NCBI GenBank assembly: GCA_017642885.1
Contig: JAEPOM010000001.1
Coordinates: 248,001-312,000 of the forward strand
Source: Henriciella sp.
GTDB taxonomy: Bacteria > Pseudomonadota > Alphaproteobacteria > Caulobacterales > Hyphomonadaceae
Direction of reading: 5' to 3'
Length of the DNA: 64,000 nucleotides
Of this stretch, positions 51,416 through 60,808 are shown piece after piece (within the stretch, counting starts at the first letter, position 1; every line of letters begins with the position of its first letter). The position numbers were made by a program, and so were the translations under genes. The notes below the pieces were generated by a model, which saw nothing but the letters and a program-made list of their open reading frames with translations, was not told the origin of the DNA and made no database searches.

Positions 51416-53677
51416 CTAGCTGGCGGCGCCGACAAGTCCTGTTATAAGATCGATAGATAACAATTCCGGGAGGACCTGCGGCTGCGTCTCTCCCGGCGCA
51501 TACCACAAATACATCGGCACCCCGGCGCGATTGTGCTTTTGTAGCTCGAGCGCGATGGTCTTGTCGCCATTTGTGAAGTCGGCCACGAGGAAGGCCACGT
51601 TGGCCGCTTCAAAAGCCTCTGTCACAGGCCGGGTCTGCAAGGTCTGCAGCTTGTTGGCCTGGCAGGTGACGCACCATTCAGCGGTAAAATCGACAAAGAC
51701 GGCGCGGCCTTCCGCGGTGAGTTCCGCAACACGTTCCGGCGACCACGCTTCGGTTTCGTACTTCGCTGAATAGGCCTCTGTCGTCCCTTCAAAGGAAAGC
51801 GCTGTGCGCGCTTGCGCAAGCGGCCAGACCAGCCCTGCGATAATGGCCAGGCCCGCGACACCGCGGGCCAGTTGCGCGGTTAGGTCCTTGCCCAAACGCG
51901 CAATCACCACGAATGCCGCGATTAATCCTGCAAGCCAGAGCACGCCAAAGAGTACCTCCATGGAGCTTGTCGCCGAGATCAGACCGAAGACGGGAATAAT
52001 GATCGCAAGGCCCAAAACGGACAGAAGAATTGCTTTCGCGCCCTGACCGGCTGATTTCAGAGCCCAGATACCGAAAGCGATCAGGGCGGCACCTGCCACG
52101 ACCATCGCGGCCGTGCGATACCCCGCAAGCGCCCCGAGGACGGAAAGCAGCCACGCCGCAGTCAGGAACATCGGAAAGGCGAAGACTTGTTTCAGTGTTT
52201 CCATCCATGCCCCGGGCTTGGGAATCATTTTCTGCAATCCGGGCAAGAAGCTCAGCGCCAGGAAGGGCAAAGCCATACCCAGGCCCATGGTGAGAAGCAC
52301 CAGAATGACATTGACCGCCGGCTGGATCATCACGGCACCAAGCGCCGCGCCAAGGAAAGGGCCGGTACACGGAGCGCCGACAATCGCAGCCAGAACGCCG
52401 GTAAAGAATGCGCCCGCGCTCCCTTGCCTAGCGGCGAGATCAGAACCCACCCCTTGAACCGAACTTCCAAGCTCAAACATGCCGAGCAGCCACAATCCGA
52501 TCAGGAAGATGACCAGGATGAGCGCCGTAACCAGGATTGGGTTCTGCAACCAAAATCCCCAGATCGCTACGCCCGTCGCAGCCCGAACACTGAGGACGGC
52601 CGCCGCGAGTGCGGCAAAACTCAACAAGACGCCAGCCGCGTACCAAAGCCCGTGCAGTCGGGCCTCTCGCTCGTGGCCATTCGCCGTCGCTGAAACCACG
52701 CCCATCGCTTTGATCGATAGAACAGGCAGGACACAGGGCATCAAGTTGAGGATCAAACCGCCGATCAGGGCGAAGCCCATCAATAGAGGTAGACTAGCGC
52801 CGCCACCTACCGATTGCGCCGCTGTTCCGCCTGACCCACTGGTCCCCGGCAGTATCGTGCCGGTTTCAGCCGCTATGGCGACAGCCGTTTCACCGACCTT
52901 GATGACGCCTGCAATAGACTCTGGAAGTGGATCACCTTCGCGATCGGGTGTCAGCTGGAGCTGCAAACCTTGCGGCCCGAAGCTGACCAGCTGGTCCGCC
53001 GCGTGCTTGATCTCGTGAGCGTACGGGAAAAACCGCGCCTCGCCCTGCAGACCTTCGAGCTCTGGCCCCGTCGCGGACAATACCCAATGGGCGCCGGCGT
53101 CGGATAATTTGGCCTCGCCGGAAAACTCTGGCGGGACGTCTGTCAGCGCAGCCTGGATAAGGTCTGCGCCATACTGATCCGGAATTTGTGCGCCCCCAAC
53201 CGACAACATCAGTCTTATGTCCACACTCTCGGGAATGCACACATCTTCGCAGATCAAATAATCTGCGACGCCATCGAACAGGAGAGGACCTTCAACCTGG
53301 TCCGGCAACGTCACCATAAATGGCAGAACGATTTGATCTGAGTAGCCATAATCCATGATCTGGCCCGGCACGACAGGCAACAGTTCCGGCAGAGGCCAGG
53401 AAAACGAGCTGATGCTGTCCGGCGCAAGACCGCCAGATTCACGCCAGGTGATCTGCGGAGGGATGCCCGCGTCGCCCGCATTGCGCCAGTAGATGTGCCA
53501 ATTGGGATCAATCTCAAAGGACAGACCAAACCAGACGGTTTCGCCGGGCACGGCTAGTGCTCGCTCGCTGACCAGCTCGACCCGGGCGTGCCCTCCATCC
53601 GCAGGTTGACTGAGCGCGGGAAGCGACCCCGTCAGCGCAATGATGAAGCTAAGAAACGCGAAACGAAAAAAGGCCAT
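51416..53677 (-). CDS. Protein-disulfide reductase DsbD family (ScsB-like)
   Basis: This 753-residue membrane enzyme carries reducing power from cytoplasmic thioredoxin to the periplasm. It has a signal peptide (FFRFAFLSFIIALTG), an N-terminal DsbD-alpha-like domain with CEDVCIPE (near residues 141-148), a central set of about eight helices with paired transmembrane cysteines (LMPCVLPVLSIKA and GAPCTGPFLGAA) and a C-terminal thioredoxin domain with EWCVTCQANK. The longer N-terminal domain resembles ScsB rather than E. coli DsbD (about 570 residues). It is upstream of the redoxin gene in one transcription unit. Confidence 0.92.
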   Translation of the reverse strand: MAFFRFAFLSFIIALTGSLPALSQPADGGHARVELVSERALAVPGETVWFGLSFEIDPNWHIYWRNAGDAGIPPQITWRESGGLAPDSISSFSWPLPELLPVVPGQIMDYGYSDQIVLPFMVTLPDQVEGPLLFDGVADYLICEDVCIPESVDIRLMLSVGGAQIPDQYGADLIQAALTDVPPEFSGEAKLSDAGAHWVLSATGPELEGLQGEARFFPYAHEIKHAADQLVSFGPQGLQLQLTPDREGDPLPESIAGVIKVGETAVAIAAETGTILPGTSGSGGTAAQSVGGGASLPLLMGFALIGGLILNLMPCVLPVLSIKAMGVVSATANGHEREARLHGLWYAAGVLLSFAALAAAVLSVRAATGVAIWGFWLQNPILVTALILVIFLIGLWLLGMFELGSSVQGVGSDLAARQGSAGAFFTGVLAAIVGAPCTGPFLGAALGAVMIQPAVNVILVLLTMGLGMALPFLALSFLPGLQKMIPKPGAWMETLKQVFAFPMFLTAAWLLSVLGALAGYRTAAMVVAGAALIAFGIWALKSAGQGAKAILLSVLGLAIIIPVFGLISATSSMEVLFGVLWLAGLIAAFVVIARLGKDLTAQLARGVAGLAIIAGLVWPLAQARTALSFEGTTEAYSAKYETEAWSPERVAELTAEGRAVFVDFTAEWCVTCQANKLQTLQTRPVTEAFEAANVAFLVADFTNGDKTIALELQKHNRAGVPMYLWYAPGETQPQVLPELLSIDLITGLVGAAS

Positions 53678-53780
53678 GCAAAAATCCAGTTATCGGTGTA
53701 GCGGGCTGCATATCGGACCCTGCTTAACAGGAAAACCACCTCGCGAATATGTGACCGGCATGCCGCGCGCCCGAGACAAG

Positions 53781-53810
53781 AAAAAAGGCGACGCTGTAGC
53801 GCCGCCTTTT
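53781..53810 (-). terminator. Terminator of the SapC-family gene
   Basis: AAAAGGCG and CGCCTTTT with inner CGC/GCG make a long stem around TGTA (one mismatch). On the minus strand it ends in six T bases, 25 bases after the gene. Confidence 0.85.
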
Positions 53811-53834
53811 GGAATTTGGTTCTGGTCTTCCGGC

Positions 53835-54647
53835 TTAAGCGATTGGCGCTTCAGCTGCCGGCTGCCCGGCTTCTGGTTGAGGAACCGCCAGCGCGCGCTG
53901 GATAATCCGCTGCCAATTGAGCAGAGACAGGATGTGCGAATAGATCGCGCCGAGCGCTCCATTCGTCCGAAGCTCTTCGAATTGTTCTTTCGAGAGATCG
54001 GCCAGCTTGTTCTCATCGATCGCCCAATAGTCAGCAATTTTCTGAGGCTCTCCAACTGAGTTACCCTGTTGGTCGCGCGGCTGGAACGTCACGGTTTTCT
54101 GTTCGAACAGGCCCATATTTCGAATAATCGTCACGAAATCGTCCGTTGCACGACGCTGCCGCTCGAATTCTTCACAGAACTGAATGGCGTTCTTTGTGAA
54201 CGCACTCGGCTCGCCATTTTCAAACAGCGGAACTTCAGGCTGATTGGTCACCATTGGAGCGTCACGGTCAACGCAGAGCAGAAGACGCTCACTGTTGCTG
54301 TCATTCGCGAATACGAATGGATAACGTCGGACGAAGGCAGGAACATAGAAATCTGGTTCCGTCTGGCCATCATCGCGTACGAACAGGTTCTCGCCTTGGC
54401 GCACACCCATCGCAACGACAGGCGTCATCGTGTCGCCGACAAAGATGATCGGATACGCTGTGGCAGCCATGCCGAATTCGGTCACAGTCACCGGAATGGC
54501 GTGAGCAGTGCGCAGAAAACCAAAGGGGTCATCGATCTGCTTCACACCCAAACCGGCGTGTTGTTCCGCGTTCAGAGGTTGAGGGTTTTTATAGAACAGA
54601 ACGTTGCCGGTCAGTTCAGGTTGTTGTGTGTTCGGGGTATTTTCCAC
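53835..54647 (-). CDS. SapC family protein
   Basis: The 270-residue protein matches the SapC family: NVLFYKNPQPLNAEQHAGLG near the N-terminus, AHAIPVTVTEFGMAATAYPI (residues about 48-67), PAFVRRYPFVFA and LADLSKEQFEELRTNGALGA in the C-terminal third. There is no signal peptide. In Campylobacter SapC-linked genes sit in surface-layer clusters, and the family is common in Caulobacter-group bacteria; its biochemical role is not established. It ends in an Ala/Pro-rich tail. Confidence 0.88.
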   Translation of the reverse strand: MENTPNTQQPELTGNVLFYKNPQPLNAEQHAGLGVKQIDDPFGFLRTAHAIPVTVTEFGMAATAYPIIFVGDTMTPVVAMGVRQGENLFVRDDGQTEPDFYVPAFVRRYPFVFANDSNSERLLLCVDRDAPMVTNQPEVPLFENGEPSAFTKNAIQFCEEFERQRRATDDFVTIIRNMGLFEQKTVTFQPRDQQGNSVGEPQKIADYWAIDENKLADLSKEQFEELRTNGALGAIYSHILSLLNWQRIIQRALAVPQPEAGQPAAEAPIA

Positions 54648-54779
54648 GGGTCACTCCGCTTGATAAGACTGGCGGGGTGTAACGGAAATGACCAAGACCG
54701 ACAACAGGAAGAGTGGGAAGGAATGCAGCAATTGCAGATGTTTCATACTTCTTTTCACAAATCTCGCTTATCTGGGGCC

Positions 54780-56543
54780 ATGAAACGGGCGCGCTCCATC
54801 CCAATTTCCCTCCTCGCCGCATCTTTGCTGCTCGCACCCGTCGCGTGCAGTCAAAGTGATGACGGTCAGCGCTCGACCCGGCGCGCGATCACGCAATCGC
54901 AGGCCATCGCAGCCGATTTTCTGCGCACAGAGCTCGCCCTGTCACCGGAAACCGCAAGCCGCCTGCACATGGAGAGTTCCCTCGGTCCATCGGCGGTTTT
55001 CACGCTCGACAACCACTCACAGGCTGGGTTTGAACGCGGCCGATTGGTCAGGATCGAGTTACTGCAAAGACTGCGTCAGCGGCCTCTCTTGCCGGACACG
55101 CATCCGCTCACGCGGGATCTGGCCATCGCCGAAACCGCTATCGTTGATCTAATTGCCCTGGAACAACTTGGATACGGACGTTTCGACTACAGCGCCCAGC
55201 GTCCCTATGCGGTGGACCCGTTCTCTGGGGTCTGGATCGAAGGGCCTCACTTGCTCGCCTATCAGCAAACCATCAATACAATTGGGGACGCGGCGGCCTA
55301 CATCTCGCGCCTGCAAAGCCTGAGCGCGGCCGTTGAGGATACGCGGCGGCGCTTGATCGCTGATCGTGCGGCAGGTCTAGATTTGCCGCGCGCGCTAGCA
55401 GATGAAACCCGCCGCAGGCTAGAGCGACTCACCAGCGATGATGCCTCCGCGCTTGATCTGCTCACCAACACCTTCGCGGCGCTGACGCTCGATCTATCGG
55501 ATCTTCCGGCCGAGCAGCGCGAACAGCTGGTCGCGGTCGTGCGCAAAGAAGTCTCCGAGCGCCTCCGGCCAGCTCTGCAAGGCCTAGCAGTTACAATAGA
55601 AGAGATGGCTGAGGACGCATCTGACCATGCGGGGATCTGGGCCCAACCAAAAGGCCAAGACCTGTTCATCGGCATTCTGAAAGCGTCCACTGGCGAAGCG
55701 GTGCGCAGCGAACGTCTGCACGCCCGCCACATCGATGAGGTCACGGCGCAATCGACCGCGTTGAGGGATATATTGGTCTTGCCGGTCGATGAGGAAGGCG
55801 GCGTGCCACCGGAAACTCTCCAGCGTCCGGAACGCCTGGAACAACTCCTCGCTTGGTATGAAGACCTGACCTCCGAGCCTGTAACCGAAATCGTTGCACC
55901 CGCCACCGACATGGTGACGGATACTACCGAGATAATTAGAGACCTCGCTCCAAAGAGCGTCTGGCCCAGTGTTCAAGACGGGGCGAGCTTTGAGGCACAA
56001 GAGCTCAGCCTTGCTGCCTATCAGGAGCTCTGGACCGTTCAGCCTTATCTGACCTGGCGTACGGAAGGCGATGGCGAGCTACCGGGATATCGGACACTTA
56101 CAGCCTATCCCGCCATTGATGAGGCTTGGCGGCTATATGTCTGGCAAAACTCTTATCAACCGCCGCCGGCTGAGCCGGTGAACCAAGCAGCGCACGCATC
56201 TATCTTGTTGATCCAATCGACCCTCGCGGCGACCGATACAGGAATCCACCTGAACCGGTGGTCGCTATCGGAAGCGACGACTTATGTGGCAGAGAATGCC
56301 GGATTGAGTGAACCGCTATCCAGACAGCTGGCGCTGCGGATCATGGCGCGCCCGGGACATTTTACCTCTGTCTCTGCGGCGTATCACAGGTTTGAAGCCC
56401 TGGCAGAACGGGCCAAGGCTGTGCTTGGACAACGCTATTCTGAAACAGACTTCCAGCGGACGCTCATTCAGCCCGGCCCGCGCCCGCTCGCATTGATCGA
56501 AACGGACGTCGAGGCCTGGTATGGGGCACGCCTGCAGAACTAG
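54780..56543 (+). CDS. DUF885 family lipoprotein
   Basis: The start at 54780 gives 587 residues; an open frame continues upstream but is antisense to the SapC-family gene and is rejected. A lipobox (PVACSQS, Cys 23) predicts an envelope lipoprotein. The DUF885 region has the segments typical of this M3-like metalloprotease-related family (GYGRFDYSAQRPYAVDPFSG, NTIGDAAAYISRLQSL, and DTGIHLNRWSLSEATTYV with the HxxxWS element near residue 486). The usual zinc-binding HExxH was not found, so peptidase activity is doubtful. Its stop overlaps the next convergent gene (CTAG). Confidence 0.82.
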   Translation: MKRARSIPISLLAASLLLAPVACSQSDDGQRSTRRAITQSQAIAADFLRTELALSPETASRLHMESSLGPSAVFTLDNHSQAGFERGRLVRIELLQRLRQRPLLPDTHPLTRDLAIAETAIVDLIALEQLGYGRFDYSAQRPYAVDPFSGVWIEGPHLLAYQQTINTIGDAAAYISRLQSLSAAVEDTRRRLIADRAAGLDLPRALADETRRRLERLTSDDASALDLLTNTFAALTLDLSDLPAEQREQLVAVVRKEVSERLRPALQGLAVTIEEMAEDASDHAGIWAQPKGQDLFIGILKASTGEAVRSERLHARHIDEVTAQSTALRDILVLPVDEEGGVPPETLQRPERLEQLLAWYEDLTSEPVTEIVAPATDMVTDTTEIIRDLAPKSVWPSVQDGASFEAQELSLAAYQELWTVQPYLTWRTEGDGELPGYRTLTAYPAIDEAWRLYVWQNSYQPPPAEPVNQAAHASILLIQSTLAATDTGIHLNRWSLSEATTYVAENAGLSEPLSRQLALRIMARPGHFTSVSAAYHRFEALAERAKAVLGQRYSETDFQRTLIQPGPRPLALIETDVEAWYGARLQN

Positions 56544-56875
56544 GCGGCGAGCGCTAGATCTGCGCGGGGCTGCTCCAGCACAGGGTTGAGACCTGCTTCC
56601 AGATCTTTGAGCGCTGCAGCGCGATCGCTCGGATCCGCTTCACGCAAAACAAACACCGATCGAGCACCGTAGCGTTCTGCATCCGCCCAGGCCCAGATCG
56701 GTTGAACGTCATGCAAACGTCCACGTAGCGTGGTGAGACGCACAACGCGCCATCCAAACGGGCCTTGTGCGGCGAACAGCGCAACCCCCGCTTCGCGGGC
56801 CCACGGAGCGGTGGGCGCCATCCGAACAAATGAATAAGCCTTTCCCGAACGGCCACGAAACTTGATCTCACGCAT
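56540..56875 (-). CDS. Small hypothetical protein, 111 residues
   Basis: I do not recognise this protein. A strong AAGGAG box precedes ATG 56875. The sequence starts with the basic strand REIKFRGRSGKAYSFVRMA, followed by PWAREAGVALFAAQGPFGW, an aromatic segment (PIWAWADAERYGA) and an acidic, alanine-rich end. No cysteine, signal peptide or membrane helix is visible; it may bind nucleic acid given its basic N-terminus, but that is guesswork. Its stop overlaps the DUF885 stop by four bases. Confidence 0.65.
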   Translation of the reverse strand: MREIKFRGRSGKAYSFVRMAPTAPWAREAGVALFAAQGPFGWRVVRLTTLRGRLHDVQPIWAWADAERYGARSVFVLREADPSDRAAALKDLEAGLNPVLEQPRADLALAA

Positions 56876-57099
56876 ATCTGTTCTCCTTGTGTTCCAACAT
56901 CTATATTCATCTTTTGTTCTCACGCAAGAAATTTATCGTTAACAGAGGGTTAACAGCCCCTGCCCGCTGTAGAGCGCACTGCAGGTTGCTGGCGCCAAGA
57001 TTGTCTTGCCTAACCCGTTTTTTTCCTCTAATGCGCTTTTGCTCACCCGTAGCATAAGGGTGGGGCGCGTTGGGTTTCTCTGATTTGTGAGGCCAATTC

Positions 57100-57144
57100 T
57101 TGAATTCAGAATTTGCGCGCCCATATAATGCTCATATTGAGCAT
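57100..57144 (+). promoter_or_regulatory. Promoter and operator of the nad operon
   Basis: TTGAAT (57100) and TATAAT (57124) with an 18-base spacer make a strong promoter. A perfect inverted repeat ATGCTCA-TAT-TGAGCAT (57128-57144) overlaps the start of transcription, 14 bases before nadA. A NAD-responsive repressor such as NadQ or NrtR is a reasonable inference; neither is encoded in the window. Confidence 0.72.
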
Positions 57145-57158
57145 AACAGGAGGCTGAT

Positions 57159-58307
57159 ATGGCAAGACTGATTGATTCCGGACCTGGGTGTCCGACCCCG
57201 ACCCCCCTTCGCGCGGCTACGGCAGCAGAAGCAAGAGGCCTTGCCTATGATGACGAGGTCAAAGAGAAGACCGACCATCTCTATCCTTTGGTGAATGATT
57301 TCATCACACCAATGGAGTGGCCAGCCGTCGCGCCACTGGTTGCAGCGATCAATGATCTCAAAGCTGAGAAGAATGCGGTCATCCTCGCGCACAATTATAT
57401 GACGCCGGATATTTTCCGTCTGGTTGGCGATTTTCGCGGCGATAGTCTGCAACTCGCCCGTGAGGCAGCCGAGGTCGATGCCGATATCATCGTCCAGGCA
57501 GGCGTGCACTTCATGGCGGAAACGTCGAAGATCCTTGCGCCAAGCAAGACGGTCCTGATTTCCAGCCTCGAAGCTGGCTGCTCTCTGGCAAGCTCCATCA
57601 CCGGAGCGGATGTGCGCCTGATCAAGGAACGCTACCCAGACTATCCGGTTGTGACCTATGTGAACACGACCGCGGACGTGAAAGCCGAGTGCGATATTAC
57701 TTGCACCAGCTCCAACGCGGCTCAAGTCGTCGAAGCCGTTGCAAAAGAGTGGAACACCGACACGGTGGTCCTCGTCCCGGATCAGTACCTTGCCAAAAAC
57801 GTTGCGGCACAAACCAATATCCGCATCATCACCTGGCCTGGCGCTTGCGAAGTACATGAACTGTTTAGCGCAGACGATGTTGAAGCCCTCCGCGAGGCCC
57901 ATCCAGGCGTCGTCGTTCTGGCGCACCCTGAATGCCCACCGGATGTTCTCGAAGCCGCTGACTTTGCAGGCTCTACGGCAGCGCTGGCAAACTATGTAAA
58001 AGATGAGAGCCCGGCCAAAGTCGTTCTGCTGACCGAGTGCTCCATGTCAGACAATGTCGCGACCGAGAACCCCGGCGTCGACTTTGTCCGCCCGTGCAAT
58101 CTCTGCCCTCATATGAAGCAGATCACGCTCGAGAATATTCTCGATTGCCTGATTGAGATGAAACATGAAGTGACGATAGATGAGCCGGTTCGCGTCCGCG
58201 CAAAACAGGCCATCGACGCCATGCTGGATCTCCCCAAGATGGAGAATCCGCTGGCCTTTGAGACCGGTCTCAAGCCCATGGAGATTGAAGTATTTTCACC
58301 CAGTTGA
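57159..58307 (+). CDS. nadA: Quinolinate synthase NadA
   Basis: NadA condenses iminoaspartate with dihydroxyacetone phosphate to quinolinate, the second step of de novo NAD synthesis. The 382-residue protein has the three-domain NadA repeat with ligands for one [4Fe-4S] cluster in [14 protein letters not shown] and PCNLCPHMK. Active-site stretches include ILAHNYM near residue 74 and FMAETSKIL. The gene follows the AGGAGG box and the operator palindrome, and begins the nadA-X-Y-nadB-nadC operon. Confidence 0.97.
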   Translation: MARLIDSGPGCPTPTPLRAATAAEARGLAYDDEVKEKTDHLYPLVNDFITPMEWPAVAPLVAAINDLKAEKNAVILAHNYMTPDIFRLVGDFRGDSLQLAREAAEVDADIIVQAGVHFMAETSKILAPSKTVLISSLEAGCSLASSITGADVRLIKERYPDYPVVTYVNTTADVKAECDITCTSSNAAQVVEAVAKEWNTDTVVLVPDQYLAKNVAAQTNIRIITWPGACEVHELFSADDVEALREAHPGVVVLAHPECPPDVLEAADFAGSTAALANYVKDESPAKVVLLTECSMSDNVATENPGVDFVRPCNLCPHMKQITLENILDCLIEMKHEVTIDEPVRVRAKQAIDAMLDLPKMENPLAFETGLKPMEIEVFSPS

Positions 58308-58368
58308 TGCCTTGTCGTCGCCATATCGCAAAGTAAAGTGATCGAGGGATGATCAGGAGGAGAACACA

Positions 58369-58821
58369 ATGGCGAAGCTCGTAACCGCGATCATGGCGGC
58401 CCTGTTCAGTCTCGCCCTCCTCCCCGCGCAAGCAGATTCCAAAGATCCAACCGATGTGCTGGGCTCCTGGAGCTTCCAGACCAAGCCTTACCGCGATGGC
58501 CAATGCATCATGACCGGCACCATGCGGCTGAGCTCGCACCCGGAAGACGGCTTGTACGAGTGTGAACTCACCGCTGTGGAAGTATGCTCTATGTGGGGAC
58601 GCTCCGTGGTGGAGCAGTCTTGCAAAGCCCGCCGGTTCGGCAATCAGGTTTCGGTCCGCTCGCAGATCACGCAAATGCTGGAACAGAAGTTCGAAGGCCT
58701 GATCTACGTTCCGGACAATTTCACGCTGACCATTCAGGACCATAGCAGAATGTGGGGCGCGCTCGTGTCCGCCGCGACTGCGCCGGTTGAATTTCGGCGA
58801 TCAGAAGACGGCATATCATGA
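58369..58821 (+). CDS. Secreted protein of unknown function in the nad operon, paralog 1
   Basis: The 150-residue product has a signal peptide (ending QADS, residue 24) and several cysteines (DGQCIM, YECELT, EVCSMW, EQSCKA) that may form disulfides. The C-terminal motif YVPDNFTLTIQDHSRMWGAL (near residue 112) is shared with the following gene, as are GSW and a closing EDGIS/EGGIS. I do not recognise a family. It lies 62 bases after nadA, and its stop overlaps the next start as ATGA. Confidence 0.75.
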   Translation: MAKLVTAIMAALFSLALLPAQADSKDPTDVLGSWSFQTKPYRDGQCIMTGTMRLSSHPEDGLYECELTAVEVCSMWGRSVVEQSCKARRFGNQVSVRSQITQMLEQKFEGLIYVPDNFTLTIQDHSRMWGALVSAATAPVEFRRSEDGIS

Positions 58822-59246
58822 TCCGGCAGCTGGTCCTCTGTTTGGGATTGGGTCTGCTGGCCTTTCCGGCGCAGGCCGACACGAATATCGCCGGACAGTG
58901 GACCTTCACTGCGAATATCTCAAATGGCTGCAGTTTCGGGGGCACGGCGCATCTCGAGAAAACCGGCGACACGACGTTCGAAGGCGAGCTGACAGCGCGC
59001 CAGAGCTGTCCCGAGTTGCCGGAAGACTATCTCGTCCGGCAAGACTGTAACGCGTCTGTCCTGGGAAATCAGCTCTCTGTGAGATGCCGGATCGTCGAAT
59101 TTATCAATGGGTTTGAGAGCCCGTTTTACGCGCCGGACAACTTCACTCTGACCATCCAATCGGCATCGCGTATGCATGGGGCACTGGTCAGCGCGGGCAA
59201 CGTCATGCCAGCAGAATGGAAGAGAGCCGAAGGGGGCATTTCTTGA
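58818..59246 (+). CDS. Secreted protein of unknown function in the nad operon, paralog 2
   Basis: The 142-residue product has a signal peptide (FPAQADT, residue 20) and matches the preceding gene in layout: GQWTF at the mature start, cysteines in SNGCSF, RQSCPE and RQDCNAS, and YAPDNFTLTIQSASRMHGAL near residue 107. Around a third of positions look shared with paralog 1. The pair arose by tandem duplication. Its stop overlaps a likely TTG start of nadB, so it is translated as part of the NAD synthesis operon. Function unknown. Confidence 0.75.
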   Translation: MIRQLVLCLGLGLLAFPAQADTNIAGQWTFTANISNGCSFGGTAHLEKTGDTTFEGELTARQSCPELPEDYLVRQDCNASVLGNQLSVRCRIVEFINGFESPFYAPDNFTLTIQSASRMHGALVSAGNVMPAEWKRAEGGIS

Positions 59247-60808
59247 CAATTGCCAGCGGGCCTCGGCCCGAAACGTTCTCCGCCCCTGCCGCGGCAGGTG
59301 ATGCGCGTATTCTGATTGTTGGCGCAGGCCTGGCAGGTCTGTTCCTGGCGCTGCGCCTGGCGCCGCGCCCCTGCACGATTATTTCTCCGGCGCCGCTCGG
59401 ACAAGCCGCGTCCTCCGCCTGGGCGCAAGGTGGCCTTGCCGCCGCTCTGCACCCGCAGGACAGCCCGGACCAGCACGCCGCCGATACCGTTGTGGCGGGC
59501 GCTGGACTGGTTGATCCGGCCATAGCCCAACTGATCGCTGAGGATGGACCAAAACGCGTCCGCGACCTGATCGAATTGGGTGTCCCGTTCGACCGTACGC
59601 CGGACGGGCAGCTGGCTCTGAGTCTGGAAGCTGCGCACTCGCATCCTCGGGTTGCTCGTGTCGCAGGTGACCTCGCCGGCAAAGCCATCATGGGCGCACT
59701 GACTGCCGCGGTTAAAGCCGCTGGGCATATCCGGATCATCGAGCATGCGCGCGCGGTTGGCTTGCTTCAGGACGCGAATGGACGTGTCGCTGGCGCGATC
59801 TTGAAAGATGCGCGCGGGCGGACGTCGACCTTCACCAGCCCTGAGACAGTTCTCTGTACAGGCGGCTCGGGCGGCCTCTTCCGCGTGACCACCAATCCAC
59901 CCCAGGCCCGGGGAGACGCCCTCGCAATGGCCTGGTCGATCGGTGCGGTGATCGCCGACCCTGAATTTGTACAGTTCCACCCGACCGCAATGGATGTCGG
60001 CCTGGACCCATCTCCGCTAGCAACTGAAGCCTTGCGTGGTGAAGGTGCGATCCTGGTCGATCAAGGCGGCCAGTCGTTCATGTCCCGCTATCACGAACAG
60101 GCGGAACTCGCCCCACGTGATGAAGTTGCCCGCGCGATCCACACAGAACTGTCAGAGGGACGAAAGGTCTTCCTTGATACGCGAGAAGCAATTGGTGATC
60201 ACATCAAGGATCACTTTCCGACCGTTTTTGCCGCCTGCATGGCGGCGGGCATTGATCCAAGGCAGGCGACGATTCCGGTCGCTCCGGCGATGCACTACCA
60301 TATGGGCGGCATCCTCTCGGACACGTGGGGACGCTCCAGCCTGAATGGATTGAGCGTTTGCGGTGAATGCTCCAGCACAGGCGCGCACGGCGCCAACCGG
60401 CTGGCGTCGAATTCGCTGCTGGAAGCCGTGGTCATGGCCGCCCGTATCGCGGACCGCCTGAGAGATTCTGACCTGAAGACGGCCGGGGAAAGCCATGGCG
60501 ATTTGCCCGCAGATATCCCGGACGAAGCCCTGCAACAGGTCCGCCAGCATATGGCGACCAAATGCGGTGTGGTACGAGACGCGGCCCAGCTAACCTCTGT
60601 GGTGAATGAAATTGACGCGCTCGAACATACCCATGGCCCGGCACGCACGTTGATCGCAGCCCGGCTCATCGCATCTTCTGCTTTGGCGCGAGAAGAGAGT
60701 CGCGGCGGACATTTCCGCAGCGATTTTCCTGAAACCAATACCGATCCTAGGCGCACCTTCGTGACTGCGTCGCCCAAGATGACCCAGACCCTGGAACCTG
60801 TCTCATGA
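59243..60808 (+). CDS. nadB: L-aspartate oxidase NadB
   Basis: NadB oxidises L-aspartate to iminoaspartate with FAD, feeding NadA. The flavoprotein has a Rossmann motif ILIVGAGLAGLFLAL, the SSAWAQGGLAAAL segment (active-site region), FVQFHPTAM, and HYHMGGI and CGECSSTGAHGANRLASN, typical of NadB rather than of succinate dehydrogenase. The TTG at 59243 follows AAGGGGG and overlaps the previous stop; an ATG at 59216 would add nine residues. It is 521 residues from the TTG, somewhat short of E. coli NadB (540). Its stop overlaps nadC as ATGA. Confidence 0.95.
   Translation: MTIASGPRPETFSAPAAAGDARILIVGAGLAGLFLALRLAPRPCTIISPAPLGQAASSAWAQGGLAAALHPQDSPDQHAADTVVAGAGLVDPAIAQLIAEDGPKRVRDLIELGVPFDRTPDGQLALSLEAAHSHPRVARVAGDLAGKAIMGALTAAVKAAGHIRIIEHARAVGLLQDANGRVAGAILKDARGRTSTFTSPETVLCTGGSGGLFRVTTNPPQARGDALAMAWSIGAVIADPEFVQFHPTAMDVGLDPSPLATEALRGEGAILVDQGGQSFMSRYHEQAELAPRDEVARAIHTELSEGRKVFLDTREAIGDHIKDHFPTVFAACMAAGIDPRQATIPVAPAMHYHMGGILSDTWGRSSLNGLSVCGECSSTGAHGANRLASNSLLEAVVMAARIADRLRDSDLKTAGESHGDLPADIPDEALQQVRQHMATKCGVVRDAAQLTSVVNEIDALEHTHGPARTLIAARLIASSALAREESRGGHFRSDFPETNTDPRRTFVTASPKMTQTLEPVS

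Noticed and set aside
54069-54779. Upstream in-frame extension of the DUF885 gene
   Set aside because: It runs antisense through the SapC-family gene and lies before a clear lipoprotein signal at 54780.
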